This document shows, piece by piece, positions 36,693 through 45,206 of a stretch of DNA of 64,000 bases. Both the position numbers and the translations under genes were made by a program. Origin of the DNA: an uncultured Campylobacter sp. (GTDB taxonomy: Bacteria > Campylobacterota > Campylobacteria > Campylobacterales > Campylobacteraceae); the NCBI RefSeq assembly GCF_937997535.1, contig NZ_CALKTT010000003.1, positions 27,865 to 91,864 of the forward strand. The letters are read 5' to 3'. Numbering within the stretch: position 1 is the stretch's first letter; every line of letters begins with the position of its first letter. Under the pieces are notes generated by a model. That model worked only from the letters and a program-made list of their open reading frames with translations, did not search any database and was not told the origin of the DNA.

Positions 36693-37108
36693 ATCCCCTC
36701 CTCGTTTGTGATTTCGATGAATTCTATGTGTTTACCTATGCAAATTTTAAAAAATGAGTTGTATGTTTGCACCGAGTTCGTAACCCCTGCAGCGTTGTGT
36801 CCGTCGCCCAAGAGGATACACCCCGATGTTTCTTGCGGGATGTTGCCCGTATGGATCAGAATGTATCTATCTTTCGGCACCAGCTCGTTGTATAGAAGCG
36901 GACACATCCGTTTTTGTCTTGAGCTATTGTGCCACTCCATTTTATAGCGCCCCGCAGGTATGCGTCTATCCGTGCCCCGTTCGGTCGTATCGGGTCCCGC
37001 AGGCTCTAGGGTGAAACACTCAAAAAGCCTTTTCCCGTCGTCCGTGATCGTTAGCTTTCCTATGGTGCCGTCATAGATATTTTTAAATCTATTTATCTTG
37101 ATCTTCAT
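36689..37108 (-). CDS. DUF5675 family phage protein
   Basis: A 139-residue protein. The motifs TLEPAGPDTTERGTDRRIPAGRY, ILIHTGNIPQETSGCILLGD and the closing N-S-V segment are those of DUF5675, found in phage lysis or tail regions, with a fold like L,D-transpeptidase-type folds (known of the family; activity unproven). An upstream ATG (MKGQT) is possible, but AAAGGAC stands at good spacing before the ATG at 37108. Overlaps the holin gene. Confidence 0.82.
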   Translation of the reverse strand: MKIKINRFKNIYDGTIGKLTITDDGKRLFECFTLEPAGPDTTERGTDRRIPAGRYKMEWHNSSRQKRMCPLLYNELVPKDRYILIHTGNIPQETSGCILLGDGHNAAGVTNSVQTYNSFFKICIGKHIEFIEITNEEGI

Positions 37109-37445
37109 AGTTTGTCCTTTCAAAATCCGTATCTTTTAAATTTTTAATCTTCTTTGACAAGAAGCTATTTATTTTTGCTCTGACCCAATCGGCGCCAAAC
37201 CAAGCCACCGCTCCGCTAAGAGCTATGCAAGATTTGGGGCTACCGGGCATAAACTCGCTCAGCACCGCGTAGCTTACGAAAGCAAACAGCATCGATGAGC
37301 CCACCGCTACCAGCCACGATATGACCTTTTGCCCGCCCGATCCTCGCAGCTTCATATTTCCGCTACCGATCCCCAGCATCGAGCCCAAAAAGCTTATGAT
37401 CCCTACAAGTATGTAGTTCCACACTTCTTTATCGGTCCCCCACAT
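37089..37445 (-). CDS. phage holin
   Basis: A 118-residue protein with three hydrophobic segments (YILVGIISFLGSMLGIG, VISWLVAVGSSMLFAFVSYAV, CIALSGAVAWFGADWV) and a charged tail. Size, topology and place between spanin and lysozyme genes support a holin that opens the inner membrane at a set time. Confidence 0.8.
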   Translation of the reverse strand: MWGTDKEVWNYILVGIISFLGSMLGIGSGNMKLRGSGGQKVISWLVAVGSSMLFAFVSYAVLSEFMPGSPKSCIALSGAVAWFGADWVRAKINSFLSKKIKNLKDTDFERTNYEDQDK

Positions 37446-37785
37446 TCGCGCACTCCTTCAGGAGCGCTTCGCAGGTTTGATAGTATTTTGCCAGCTCGAC
37501 CGCGCTTTGCATATTGCTTGAATCAAATTTAGGCTTTACAGGGAGGCTTACTTTGCACCTTATCGGAACGAGGACGTCCTTGTATTCCGTCCTTACCATC
37601 GGCGCAGGTTTCGCCGCACACCCACTAAGAGAAACGCACAGAGCCAGCCCTATCAGAAAAAGAATAAATCTAATGATATACTCTCGCTTATGCTTAGCTA
37701 GCTCTTTTTGGTAGTTTCTGTCGAGCAAAAACGTCTTGCGCAGAGGCTTTGAATACTGCGGCATATATAGCTGTCCTGTTTTCAT
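37429..37785 (-). CDS. o-spanin-like outer-membrane lipoprotein
   Basis: 118 residues. A lipobox LSGC (Cys56) follows a hydrophobic stretch, and the mature part is short, with VLVPIRCKVSLPVKPKF, close to Rz1-like proteins. Unusually, about 38 polar, basic residues precede the hydrophobic part. The first ATG overlaps the i-spanin stop (ATGA), so a longer form is expected, but an internal start would give a normal signal peptide. With the i-spanin gene it should fuse the two membranes at lysis. Confidence 0.7.
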   Translation of the reverse strand: MKTGQLYMPQYSKPLRKTFLLDRNYQKELAKHKREYIIRFILFLIGLALCVSLSGCAAKPAPMVRTEYKDVLVPIRCKVSLPVKPKFDSSNMQSAVELAKYYQTCEALLKECANVGDR

Positions 37786-38144
37786 CTGCCCATCTCCCTG
37801 AATATTTCCTCATAGAATTTCAGCTTCTTTTCGCATTTTGCGTCCTTTGTCGGCGCCCCTATCCTTTTGTATCTCTTCTCTATCTCTTTTTTGATGATCG
37901 GCTCCGCGGCTTTGAGCTTTTCGTTTTGCAGAGCCATCTCTTTAACTCTCTCGTTTTGTAGATCGATCTTTGCGTTACATTCGCTTAAATTCGCCGCATA
38001 AATTTGCCCCTGCGCAACAGCGGCGGCAAGCTCTTTTCGCAAGTCCTCGATCGTGCCTGCTCGGGAGTGATTTAGGGCCAGCAACCCAAGGATAGCTACG
38101 ATCAGCAAGCCGATGATTCCGAGATAAATTTTAAAATTAAACAT
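37782..38144 (-). CDS. i-spanin-like protein
   Basis: 120 residues: an N-terminal membrane anchor (IYLGIIGLLIVAILGLLAL) then a periplasmic coiled coil (residues about 33-90), the standard Rz layout. Next to the lipoprotein gene that overlaps its stop codon by four bases, so the two form a spanin pair. Confidence 0.75.
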   Translation of the reverse strand: MFNFKIYLGIIGLLIVAILGLLALNHSRAGTIEDLRKELAAAVAQGQIYAANLSECNAKIDLQNERVKEMALQNEKLKAAEPIIKKEIEKRYKRIGAPTKDAKCEKKLKFYEEIFREMGR

Positions 38145-38154
38145 TTTACGCCGC

Positions 38155-38688
38155 CTAGTCTTTCGCCGTGATAGTGATATTTCTGTAGCCCAAAACGATG
38201 TCTGGATTGTCGGTTTGAAGCGTTAGAGTTTTGTTTTCTATAAAAGCCGAAACATTAACGGAAACTTCCTCATACTCCCCGGAGTGAAAATGGCCATAAA
38301 CCCGTAGGCTTTCACTTTGCCCGTAGCCACTCCCGCCTTTTACGTTGATATCTATTTTAAGCGCCGCTGCGGTTCCTACGCCCCCTTCGGCTTCTGCAAA
38401 ATCTATCAAAATTGCGCGTAGCTCAAGCGTTCCGTTGAAGCCGTCGTTCAGATTACTTAGGGCAATGGCTGTTCCAGATTCATATGCCGTAATTGACCCG
38501 CTATTTTGATACACGAGTCCTCTAAAATCTCCATCGCCGCCAGCCGGCATAAGTATATGAGTCATATCATCGTCCTTTTTCTGTGATTCGCTCGGTCTTG
38601 CCGATATTTTGTTTTTGCGCTTTTCCCTCATCCATATCACTACGGCTGCTATCGCCGCCAGCATCGCTATAAAAAATAAAATTTTCAT
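38155..38688 (-). CDS. phage protein with alternative starts
   Basis: From the first ATG the product is 177 residues with an N-terminal membrane segment (about 3-19). A second in-frame ATG at 38565 has a stronger AAGGACG site and would give a 136-residue beta-rich protein starting MTHILMPAGGDGDFRGLVYQ, without the anchor. The beta-rich part looks like a structural or capsid-decorating protein. Family not recognised. Directly follows the tail fibre gene. Confidence 0.55.
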   Translation of the reverse strand: MKILFFIAMLAAIAAVVIWMREKRKNKISARPSESQKKDDDMTHILMPAGGDGDFRGLVYQNSGSITAYESGTAIALSNLNDGFNGTLELRAILIDFAEAEGGVGTAAALKIDINVKGGSGYGQSESLRVYGHFHSGEYEEVSVNVSAFIENKTLTLQTDNPDIVLGYRNITITAKD

Positions 38689-38689
38689 C

Positions 38690-40099
38690 TCATACTCTTC
38701 CTATTTTGATTTCGTTTTCGCTCACTACGAAGTATGCAAATACCTCGGTAGCTTTGAGCCCCGTAGGCACTACTCGAAAGCCGAGTGCCGCATCGTAGCT
38801 CGTGATATTCGTAGCGTTTCGCACTATCAGCGCGCCGCTCTGTCCGACCGTGCCGTTTTTCAAAGTCAGCTTGCCGGGCGAGCTTAAATTTAGGACGAAG
38901 TTGTCGCTCTGCCTCAAATCTACCTCAAGGCTCGTTATCGTGGTTATTTTCGCTCCGTTGGCGCCGTCTTTGCGGTGAAAGTTCGCCCCTTCCACGCCGA
39001 TTAGTTTCGCGCTATCGGACGCGGCTTCGTCTTTACCGAGCTTTTTGCCGAGCTCCTTAGCGATCTCGGTTTCATTTGCGTCATAGACCGCGCTTGCAAG
39101 CTTTGCGAAGCTTACGGCGCGCCAGAGATTATCCGCCTTAAAAAACGGCACTAGCGCCGTCTGATCAAAAACAGCGCTCGCTCCGCCGAGGCTTCCTTGA
39201 AATTTGAAATTGCCAAGCTCGATTACGGCATTGCTTGGATTGAGTTTTATATCACGCGCGACGGCGTCGCTTCCGGTGCCGCACAGGATAACCTTGCCCC
39301 CTTTTTTGGCGCTGAAAACCCGCAGATCGTTTCCGCTCGGCGCGATATCCGATCCATCCGCACCGATGCCGACGCCCAGAGCCGCAACGCTTTTTACGTC
39401 GGCGCGCAGAAATTTCTCGGCTTCCGTTCCGCCCAGTTTTTTGCTGTCCGCCGCCTGATCGTCTTTGCCGAGCTTACCGGCTGCGCTGCTTTGAGCTGCT
39501 GCTGCGGCGCTTATCGCGGTATTTATACCTTGTGCGAGGTTGTCAAATTTCGCATTCGCCTCAATCTTTGAGTAGCCATACCCCACGCTCGCTTTGGTCT
39601 CTAGCTTCCCCTCGATCAAATTCGAGCTATAAGTTTGAGTGGCGCTTTGTGCCTCGTCGTTGATGATTCCGTTTTGAAGCAGGGTTTTAATCTGCTCTTT
39701 CAAAGAGCTTAGCTCCGTAAGAAGCGCGCCCGCGTTTTCTACCTTGTCCGCGGTAGCCTTGATCTGCTCCTGAAGTTTTTCTATGGATGCGAGGATCCCC
39801 GCCGCTTTTTGTTGCGCGCTCTTTGCGCTCTCGGCGTTTTGCTCGGTCGCCTCTTTGGCAAGCTTTGCGGTCTGCTCAGCTTGGGCCTGTGCCGCCGAAA
39901 GGGTCTGCGCTGCCTGCTCGTTTGCGCCTTGCAGAGCCTTTCTCATCGCTTCGTTCGCGGAAGCTACGGCGGCTTGCAGCTCCGACTTCTGCTGCTCTAT
40001 CTGCTCTACGAGCTTCCCCGCCTGCTCGGCAAGCGGCGTTATTTTTTCCGCGGCGGCGAGGACTTCTTTGCAAATTTGCGTAAATTCTTTATCCGCCAT
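38690..40099 (-). CDS. phage tail fibre protein
   Basis: 469 residues: an Ala/Gln/Glu-rich coiled coil (about 1-165), then repeats of the tail-fibre type (KLGKDDQAADSKKLGG with AEKFLRADV, and again KLGKDEAASDSAKLIGVE with GANF), and a beta-rich C-terminus (SSPGKLTLKNGTVGQSG). This is the usual layout of trimeric receptor-binding fibres. Overlaps the stop of the connector-like gene by one base. Confidence 0.85.
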   Translation of the reverse strand: MADKEFTQICKEVLAAAEKITPLAEQAGKLVEQIEQQKSELQAAVASANEAMRKALQGANEQAAQTLSAAQAQAEQTAKLAKEATEQNAESAKSAQQKAAGILASIEKLQEQIKATADKVENAGALLTELSSLKEQIKTLLQNGIINDEAQSATQTYSSNLIEGKLETKASVGYGYSKIEANAKFDNLAQGINTAISAAAAAQSSAAGKLGKDDQAADSKKLGGTEAEKFLRADVKSVAALGVGIGADGSDIAPSGNDLRVFSAKKGGKVILCGTGSDAVARDIKLNPSNAVIELGNFKFQGSLGGASAVFDQTALVPFFKADNLWRAVSFAKLASAVYDANETEIAKELGKKLGKDEAASDSAKLIGVEGANFHRKDGANGAKITTITSLEVDLRQSDNFVLNLSSPGKLTLKNGTVGQSGALIVRNATNITSYDAALGFRVVPTGLKATEVFAYFVVSENEIKIGRV

Positions 40100-40734
40100 T
40101 ACGGTTTTACCTTCTCTTTCATTATCTTATCCAGCGCCGCCAGATCGGCTCGATCGAGCTGTTTATTTTGAAATTTAATAAAATCATAAATGAAGTTTCG
40201 CCACGAAAGATTGCGCGCACGGGCGACGTCTGCAAGCCAGAAATCAAGCTTTGCTAGAAACTCCGGCGCAAAGATATATATGCTAGATAGCGCGTAATCG
40301 ACACCGTAGGGCTTTAGATATCCGCTCCGCGCAAGCGCGGTAGGCAGATCGGGCGTGTTTTCATCGAAATTATTTAGCTCGTATTCGCAGAGCGATCTTT
40401 GATAAAAGCTCCTGTATTTTTGATAATACTCGTCTCGTCCGCGTTTCGCGGCGATTCCGTAAAGCAGAGCGCTTATCAAACTATCGTCTTTGAAATCAAT
40501 CTCGTCGCTATCATTCGCGGGAAGCTTAAATTTACGCACGAAGTAGTCTCCCCTCAGGTGATACGCCACCTCGAAGCTGCGATGATCTATCTCGATCATC
40601 TCAAGCGGAGTGATAGCCTTGCAAATCTCCAGCGTCGCTTCGCCCATCAGCGTCTTAATCTCCTCGTCGCTCGGAGCCAAGACGTCCGGGCGAGTCGCGA
40701 TTTGCAGTCTTTCTTTAAAATTTGAAAAGGTCAT
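40099..40734 (-). CDS. probable head-tail connector/adaptor
   Basis: 211 residues, helical at the start (NFKERLQIATRPDVLAPSDEEIKTLMGEA) with a typical connector-like N-terminus. It directly follows the capsid gene, the usual place for an adaptor. Assigned on position and composition only. Confidence 0.55.
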   Translation of the reverse strand: MTFSNFKERLQIATRPDVLAPSDEEIKTLMGEATLEICKAITPLEMIEIDHRSFEVAYHLRGDYFVRKFKLPANDSDEIDFKDDSLISALLYGIAAKRGRDEYYQKYRSFYQRSLCEYELNNFDENTPDLPTALARSGYLKPYGVDYALSSIYIFAPEFLAKLDFWLADVARARNLSWRNFIYDFIKFQNKQLDRADLAALDKIMKEKVKP

Positions 40735-40749
40735 CTCTTCTCCTTGTTT

Positions 40750-40768
40750 GGGGCAGGATTCCTGCCCC
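40750..40768 (-). other. GC-rich hairpin between capsid and connector genes
   Basis: GGGGCAGGA and TCCTGCCCC pair almost perfectly in the 39-base gap just after the capsid gene. It could protect the 3' end of the capsid mRNA or reduce read-through. No clear T-run follows. Confidence 0.5.
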
Positions 40769-40773
40769 GCGCT

Positions 40774-41703
40774 TTAGGCTGCTAGGTTTTTCACCCAAGC
40801 AAAGGCCACCGGCGTGCAGACTCGAAGCGTGAATTCGGTCAAAATTTCCCTTTTGATCTCGTCGTTCTCACTCGGAAGCTCTCTTCTTCTGGTATTTCTC
40901 CAGTCCACCTTGTAGATGTCGTCGCTTCTGAATGCGATCAGCTCCGTATCCGCAAGCTCGGGGCTTAGCAGGATTTTTACGCTCTCGCCGTATTGAGAGT
41001 CGATCGCCTGCACCTTATCATGGAGATATTCCACCGTATTGTTTACCTGTTTGATTTTGTCGATGAGATCCATGATCTTATCGAGCTGCTTATCATTTAC
41101 TAGGATGAAATCATACGGGCGGCTCTTCTTGTGTCCTACTTTGAGCACGTCTCTAAGCGTTTGCATGCTTAGTGTGGCATTTTTCGCATCGATCGTGTTT
41201 GTTACGGTGGCAAAGCTTTTCAGGCCACCGCACTTTCCCGCGGCCTTTGATGCGCCGGTATTGACGCGAGCAAGCGCCGCCTGATCGCTAAGTAAAATCT
41301 TCTCGATCGTCTGCTTGTGTCGGATGCCCGCAAGATCGCCCGCACGAGCGAGCACCATCGAGCCGTCCACTCTTTTGCCGTCCTCCTCGGTGCCGCTGAC
41401 GCCGTAGGTGTCTTTGACAATTTGATAGTGGTTGCTTAGCTTGCCGCCGATCACGTATTTCAGCGCAGCCGGAGCGCCGCCCTCCATGTGGGCGTTGTTC
41501 AGATCGCCGTCGGGCGTCTCGTCATACATCCAAGTATGACCAAGAGCTGCGTTGGAACTCCTATCCCTCGGCGCACCCATTCCGATCGCCGTAAGAAACG
41601 GCGTGCTCTTCCATCCGATCTCTTTGATCGTATTCCAAAACTCAACCCCCGACTTGCCGAAAGCTTCCTCGGAGGTAATTAGCCCATCTCTGATAGTTGG
41701 CAT
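40774..41703 (-). CDS. major capsid protein, SU10/DUF5309 type
   Basis: 309 residues. The segments MPTIRDGLITSEEA, GKLSNHYQIVKDTYGVSGT, ARAGDLAGIRHKQTIEKI and PELADTELIAFRSDDIYKVDWRNT are the pattern of the SU10-type major capsid proteins of podoviruses. Forms the icosahedral shell with the scaffold encoded next to it. Confidence 0.88.
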   Translation of the reverse strand: MPTIRDGLITSEEAFGKSGVEFWNTIKEIGWKSTPFLTAIGMGAPRDRSSNAALGHTWMYDETPDGDLNNAHMEGGAPAALKYVIGGKLSNHYQIVKDTYGVSGTEEDGKRVDGSMVLARAGDLAGIRHKQTIEKILLSDQAALARVNTGASKAAGKCGGLKSFATVTNTIDAKNATLSMQTLRDVLKVGHKKSRPYDFILVNDKQLDKIMDLIDKIKQVNNTVEYLHDKVQAIDSQYGESVKILLSPELADTELIAFRSDDIYKVDWRNTRRRELPSENDEIKREILTEFTLRVCTPVAFAWVKNLAA

Positions 41704-41714
41704 CTCTTTCTCCT

Positions 41715-42272
41715 TTAATAAATTTTGCTAAGGTAGGCGAGCTTCTCCTCTTGGCTGATCTCGCCCTTGTTGATTCGGCGCGCCATCTCTCCTCTGTCGA
41801 TAGCGCTGCCGCCCTTGCCGTGGACTACGTCATATTCGTCGTCCTGCGGCACCCCTTTGAAATATTTGAGATAGACGTTTTCAATCCCCGTAGGGTTGAA
41901 ATTCTTCTCCAAATACCCCTTGTCCTTTTCATCGAGCTCAAACATCTTGTCGAGGACTTTTTGCATATTGAAGTCCCCGTATTCCTTTTTGAAATCTGTT
42001 TCGAGCTCTTTGAGCTGCCTTTCTTGCTCCATCGCGCGGAAGCTTTGATACTCCTCGTCGCTTAGCACCTTGCCTGCGGCGCCCTCTTTCTTGCCGGGCT
42101 CCGCGCCCTTGTTCGGCTCGTCCTTTACGGATTTGTCGTCGCGAGGCGCGGCGGATTTTTTAGGCTCGACCCCCACATCCTTGGCGGGTTCCACCTTGCC
42201 GTCTGCGACAGCCGCGGCGGCGGGATCTGTTACGCCCTCGTCCAAATCGTCGTCATAGATATCCACGTCCAT
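41715..42272 (-). CDS. phage scaffold protein
   Basis: 185 residues, acidic, disordered N-terminal half with Ala/Pro/Lys runs, then a helical C-terminal half (ERQLKELETDFKKEYGDFNM and on). Directly before the capsid gene, as usual for scaffolds. A core of about 58 residues (about 100-160) is repeated in another phage protein at 57450-57836. Confidence 0.75.
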   Translation of the reverse strand: MDVDIYDDDLDEGVTDPAAAAVADGKVEPAKDVGVEPKKSAAPRDDKSVKDEPNKGAEPGKKEGAAGKVLSDEEYQSFRAMEQERQLKELETDFKKEYGDFNMQKVLDKMFELDEKDKGYLEKNFNPTGIENVYLKYFKGVPQDDEYDVVHGKGGSAIDRGEMARRINKGEISQEEKLAYLSKIY

Positions 42273-42274
42273 CT

Positions 42275-42574
42275 CTACTCTCCTTCCTTGCTTGCTTTAC
42301 TGCCCAAATTTGAAAGACCCTCGTTCGCTTTCACGTCGTCCTTTTTCCCGTCCTCATCCTTGCCGGACTTTTTCTCATCGGCTCCCATGGCGGACCACTC
42401 CTCGGCGCTAAAAATTTGCACCTCCAGCCCCGTCTCGTCCTTGTGTCTGACGACTACGTCGCCGATCTTTCCGTCCGAGATCTGCCCCGTGCTCTTGCCG
42501 TTTGAAAACACCATCAGCCCGTTGGTGGCCATATGGGTGATCGTGCCCAGCACCTTGAAATCGCTTTTTTTCAT
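42275..42574 (-). CDS. small phage head protein
   Basis: 99 residues: a small beta-rich N-terminal part (MKKSDFKVLGTITHMATNG, GDVVVRHKDE) followed by a low-complexity charged tail (ADEKKSGKDEDGKKDD). Located between portal and scaffold genes. Function unknown. Confidence 0.6.
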   Translation of the reverse strand: MKKSDFKVLGTITHMATNGLMVFSNGKSTGQISDGKIGDVVVRHKDETGLEVQIFSAEEWSAMGADEKKSGKDEDGKKDDVKANEGLSNLGSKASKEGE

Positions 42575-42615
42575 AGCTTTCTCCTTTGAAAATTTTTAAT
42601 GATTCTATTTCTGCG

Positions 42616-42635
42616 CGTCCTAAATTTTTTAAACT
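42616..42635 (-). promoter_or_regulatory. recurrent late-operon motif, copy 3
   Basis: CGTCCTAAATTTTTTAAACT on the plus strand, in the gap between portal and small head-protein genes. In the minus-strand sense it lies upstream of the head genes. Confidence 0.5.
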
Positions 42636-42646
42636 TGATTTTCATC

Positions 42647-44344
42647 TCAAATCCCGCCGTTTAGCAGCGCCGCGCGATCCAGCTCGTCGTCGCTCGGAGG
42701 ATGTTCGTCCCTATCAGGGACGTCCGGTGCCGCGCCGCCCTCATCATCGGCTGCGTCCTGCGCCTGCTGTGCCGCCTGAAGTTGGGCTTGCTGGAGCGCT
42801 TGTATCTGCGCCATAGCCTCGTCGATCGCCTCGATAGGCGCGTTTTCGCCGAGGATCAGAGTTAAAATTTCTTTGATGATCTCCCCTGAGATAGCCGGGG
42901 TTGCCATATTCGCCTGCGCCAAGACCTGCATTAAAGAGTTGAGCTGTCCGATTTTGACTTCGTTTGCTATGGTGGTACCGAAATTTACGTTCACGTCGAA
43001 ATCAAGCGGCGCGCTGCGATCGCCTATCTTTTCGATGATCTGCGGATCTTCCGTAATCCGCACGAATTCCTCGTCGCTCGTAAATTTGTATATGAGCCAG
43101 ACGAAATGTTCGGCGTAGCTTTGCAGCATCGTATCGAGCAGGGTTTGAAGCATGCTCTCTATCCTTGTGCCGGAAGCCGAATTGACCGCTTGAAGCGCGC
43201 TCGTAGCCCTGCGATCGCTCGGGCTCGTCTGCCCCGTCATTACGCTGTTTACGCCCGTCGCGATTTCGTATTCGTTCTTTAGCATCGCGATCTCTTCGCT
43301 CAGCCCATACGTGCCGGGCTCGCTCATTACGGTGATGACATCCTTAACCGTCCTACCCGGTCCCGGGCTTGTGCGGATAAATTTTTTTCGAGCCGTAATG
43401 TCGCTGATCGCTACGCTACCCGCGTCTTTATCTACGGCATAGGGAGGATCGATCTGGTTTTCTGTGATGTCGATCTTTTGATTGCGCTTGATGTTGTATT
43501 CCTCTTGCAGTTCCCAAACGATCTCTGGGATACACGAGCCGTATATCGCTATCTCATCCTCGCGCTCGTCCTCGTTTATGCTGGGCGTGATTTCGATGCA
43601 ATATCCGTAGTGAAACGGCAGGCGGGAGAATGTCGCTTCGCGCACGAGAATGCCGTTTGCGTAGGTTTTGAGCTTCCATACGATCCGCCCCTGCTCGCGG
43701 CTTTTGACATACAGATCTCGCATCGCTATGCGCTCGCTGCCTGCCGTGGTCTGTGCGATCACGTTTCGGTCTTTGGATTTGTAGAATTTTCGCTCCAGCT
43801 TCTCTCTGATCTCTCTTGCCGATTGGTTGTATTTGTAAGCTACGTATTCGATGTCGTTGATGTCGCTTGCGTGGCGATCAAATGCAAGATCGGTGATCGG
43901 AATAAATTTCGTGCGGATCTGCGCGGCGGTCTTGTCGTAGAATAAATTTACGATACCTAGCGGCAGATAAAGCGCGCTAAGCACGGCTTTGGATAGCCCT
44001 ACGCGATGCTCTTTCTTTTTCCAATAGTTTTTCAGCACCGCCGTAAGCGCGTTTTGCAGGATTAGATCGTGATCGCTTCGCAGTCCTACCCTCTTTACTT
44101 CGATCGGGCAGCGGTCGCTCATAAAGCTAGTTTTGAATATGCTATGGATGATATTTACGGTGGTTTTTACGAGCGGGACGTAAAGCTTTGAGCGGCTTCG
44201 CTCCGCGCTCTTGCGCTTGCTCGTGCGGTTGTCTTCTTTATAAACTGCACGATATGCTCGTTCGCAGCGCAGAAATCTCTCTTCCTGCTCCTCAAGATCC
44301 CTAAAAGCGCGCTCGATCAGCGAATAATCTTCGTCGTTTGGCAT
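42647..44344 (-). CDS. phage portal protein
   Basis: 565 residues. The dodecameric gate for DNA in the head. Typical features: basic N-terminal region, LYVPLVKTTVNIIHSIFKTSF, RTKFIPITDLAFDRHASDINDIEYV, then MLKNEYEIATGVNSVMTGQTSPSDRRATSALQAV and a Gln/Ala-rich, acidic C-terminus. First gene of the minus-strand late operon. Confidence 0.9.
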   Translation of the reverse strand: MPNDEDYSLIERAFRDLEEQEERFLRCERAYRAVYKEDNRTSKRKSAERSRSKLYVPLVKTTVNIIHSIFKTSFMSDRCPIEVKRVGLRSDHDLILQNALTAVLKNYWKKKEHRVGLSKAVLSALYLPLGIVNLFYDKTAAQIRTKFIPITDLAFDRHASDINDIEYVAYKYNQSAREIREKLERKFYKSKDRNVIAQTTAGSERIAMRDLYVKSREQGRIVWKLKTYANGILVREATFSRLPFHYGYCIEITPSINEDEREDEIAIYGSCIPEIVWELQEEYNIKRNQKIDITENQIDPPYAVDKDAGSVAISDITARKKFIRTSPGPGRTVKDVITVMSEPGTYGLSEEIAMLKNEYEIATGVNSVMTGQTSPSDRRATSALQAVNSASGTRIESMLQTLLDTMLQSYAEHFVWLIYKFTSDEEFVRITEDPQIIEKIGDRSAPLDFDVNVNFGTTIANEVKIGQLNSLMQVLAQANMATPAISGEIIKEILTLILGENAPIEAIDEAMAQIQALQQAQLQAAQQAQDAADDEGGAAPDVPDRDEHPPSDDELDRAALLNGGI

Positions 44345-44412
44345 TTTCTACTCCGCAAAAGGGCGTATCCTGCCCGGATTTGACCCTATTTTTTGGATAG
44401 CTTATTCCCCCG

Positions 44413-44432
44413 CGTCCTAATTTTTCTATACT
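44413..44432 (-). promoter_or_regulatory. recurrent late-operon motif, copy 4, upstream of portal
   Basis: CGTCCTAATTTTTCTATACT on the plus strand, upstream of the portal gene, where the main late promoter must lie. It ends only a few bases from the HigBA promoter on the other strand. Confidence 0.5.
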
Positions 44433-44437
44433 GCGAT

Positions 44438-44466
44438 TTGCTTTTTTGTATCTTTTTTGATACAAT
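44438..44466 (+). promoter_or_regulatory. higBA promoter with palindromic operator
   Basis: TTGCTT (44438-44443), a 17-base spacer and TACAAT (44461-44466). A perfect inverted repeat, TTGTATC / GATACAA, lies at 44446-44465 across the spacer and -10 box, a likely site for autorepression by the HigA-like antitoxin. Confidence 0.6.
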
Positions 44467-44473
44467 GCGGGAT

Positions 44474-44809
44474 ATGAAAAAGATTGAGGCGGTTTTCTAT
44501 CAAAATGCGGGCGGCAATGAGCCCGTGCGGGAGTGGTTGTTGGGTTTGGATAGAGAGGATCGCAGGATCATAGGAGAGGATATTGCGACGGTGGAGTTCG
44601 GCTACCCGATCGGGATGCCCGTGTGTAGAAGTTTAGGAAATGGACTTTATGAGGTGCGCAGCGATATTTCGGACGGAAAGATCGCAAGAGTGATTTTTAT
44701 CGTGAAGCGCGGGTATATGGTGCTGCTTCACGGCTTCATAAAGAAAACGCAAAAGACGCCGAAACAGGATATCGCTTTGGCGAGCAAGCGCGCAAGGGAA
44801 TTAGGGTAA
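44474..44809 (+). CDS. higB: RelE/HigB-family toxin
   Basis: 111 residues, matching the phage-derived Gp49-like/HigB group: VREWLLGLDREDRRIIGEDIATVEFG, CRSLGNGLYEVRSDISDGKIARVIFIVK and HGFIKKTQKTPKQDI. These toxins cut mRNA on the ribosome. An ATG three codons upstream is possible, but it lies inside the -10 box. The -10 ends only seven bases before the chosen ATG, so the mRNA may be leaderless. The antitoxin gene follows after 36 bases. Confidence 0.88.
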   Translation: MKKIEAVFYQNAGGNEPVREWLLGLDREDRRIIGEDIATVEFGYPIGMPVCRSLGNGLYEVRSDISDGKIARVIFIVKRGYMVLLHGFIKKTQKTPKQDIALASKRARELG

Positions 44810-44845
44810 AAGTAAGGTTAACAACAAAAAAAAGGAAGAGTGAAT

Positions 44846-45124
44846 ATGAAACTGGAAAATTTAAGTTCGTTTGATGATTTTTTGAAAGAGGACGGGCTTT
44901 ACGAGCAGACGAAAGCCGTGGCGATAAAGCGCGTTATAGCTTATCAGATTGAAGAAGAGATGAAGGCTCAAAACATTACACAGACCGAGCTCGCGCAGCG
45001 TATGAATACCAGCAGAGCCGTCGTATCTAGGCTTTTAAATCCCAAAAACGGCTCTCTTACCCTAAGCACCTTAAGCTCTGCGGTAAGCGCGCTAGGTAAG
45101 AAGCTCGACGTCTCGATTATTTAA
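44846..45124 (+). CDS. higA: HigA-type HTH antitoxin
   Basis: 92 residues with an XRE helix-turn-helix at about residues 34-80 (AQNITQTELAQRMNTSRAVVSRLLNP). It should neutralise the preceding toxin and repress the shared promoter. A GTG two codons upstream is possible; AAGGAAG fits the chosen ATG. Confidence 0.88.
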   Translation: MKLENLSSFDDFLKEDGLYEQTKAVAIKRVIAYQIEEEMKAQNITQTELAQRMNTSRAVVSRLLNPKNGSLTLSTLSSAVSALGKKLDVSII

Positions 45125-45206
45125 CTATCCGCCGCCGCAGCCATTTAAACTTCGGCGGCGCCGATGAAATGCGGACAAAGCGAGGGCGCGCGTTTTAAGG
45201 GCGAAT

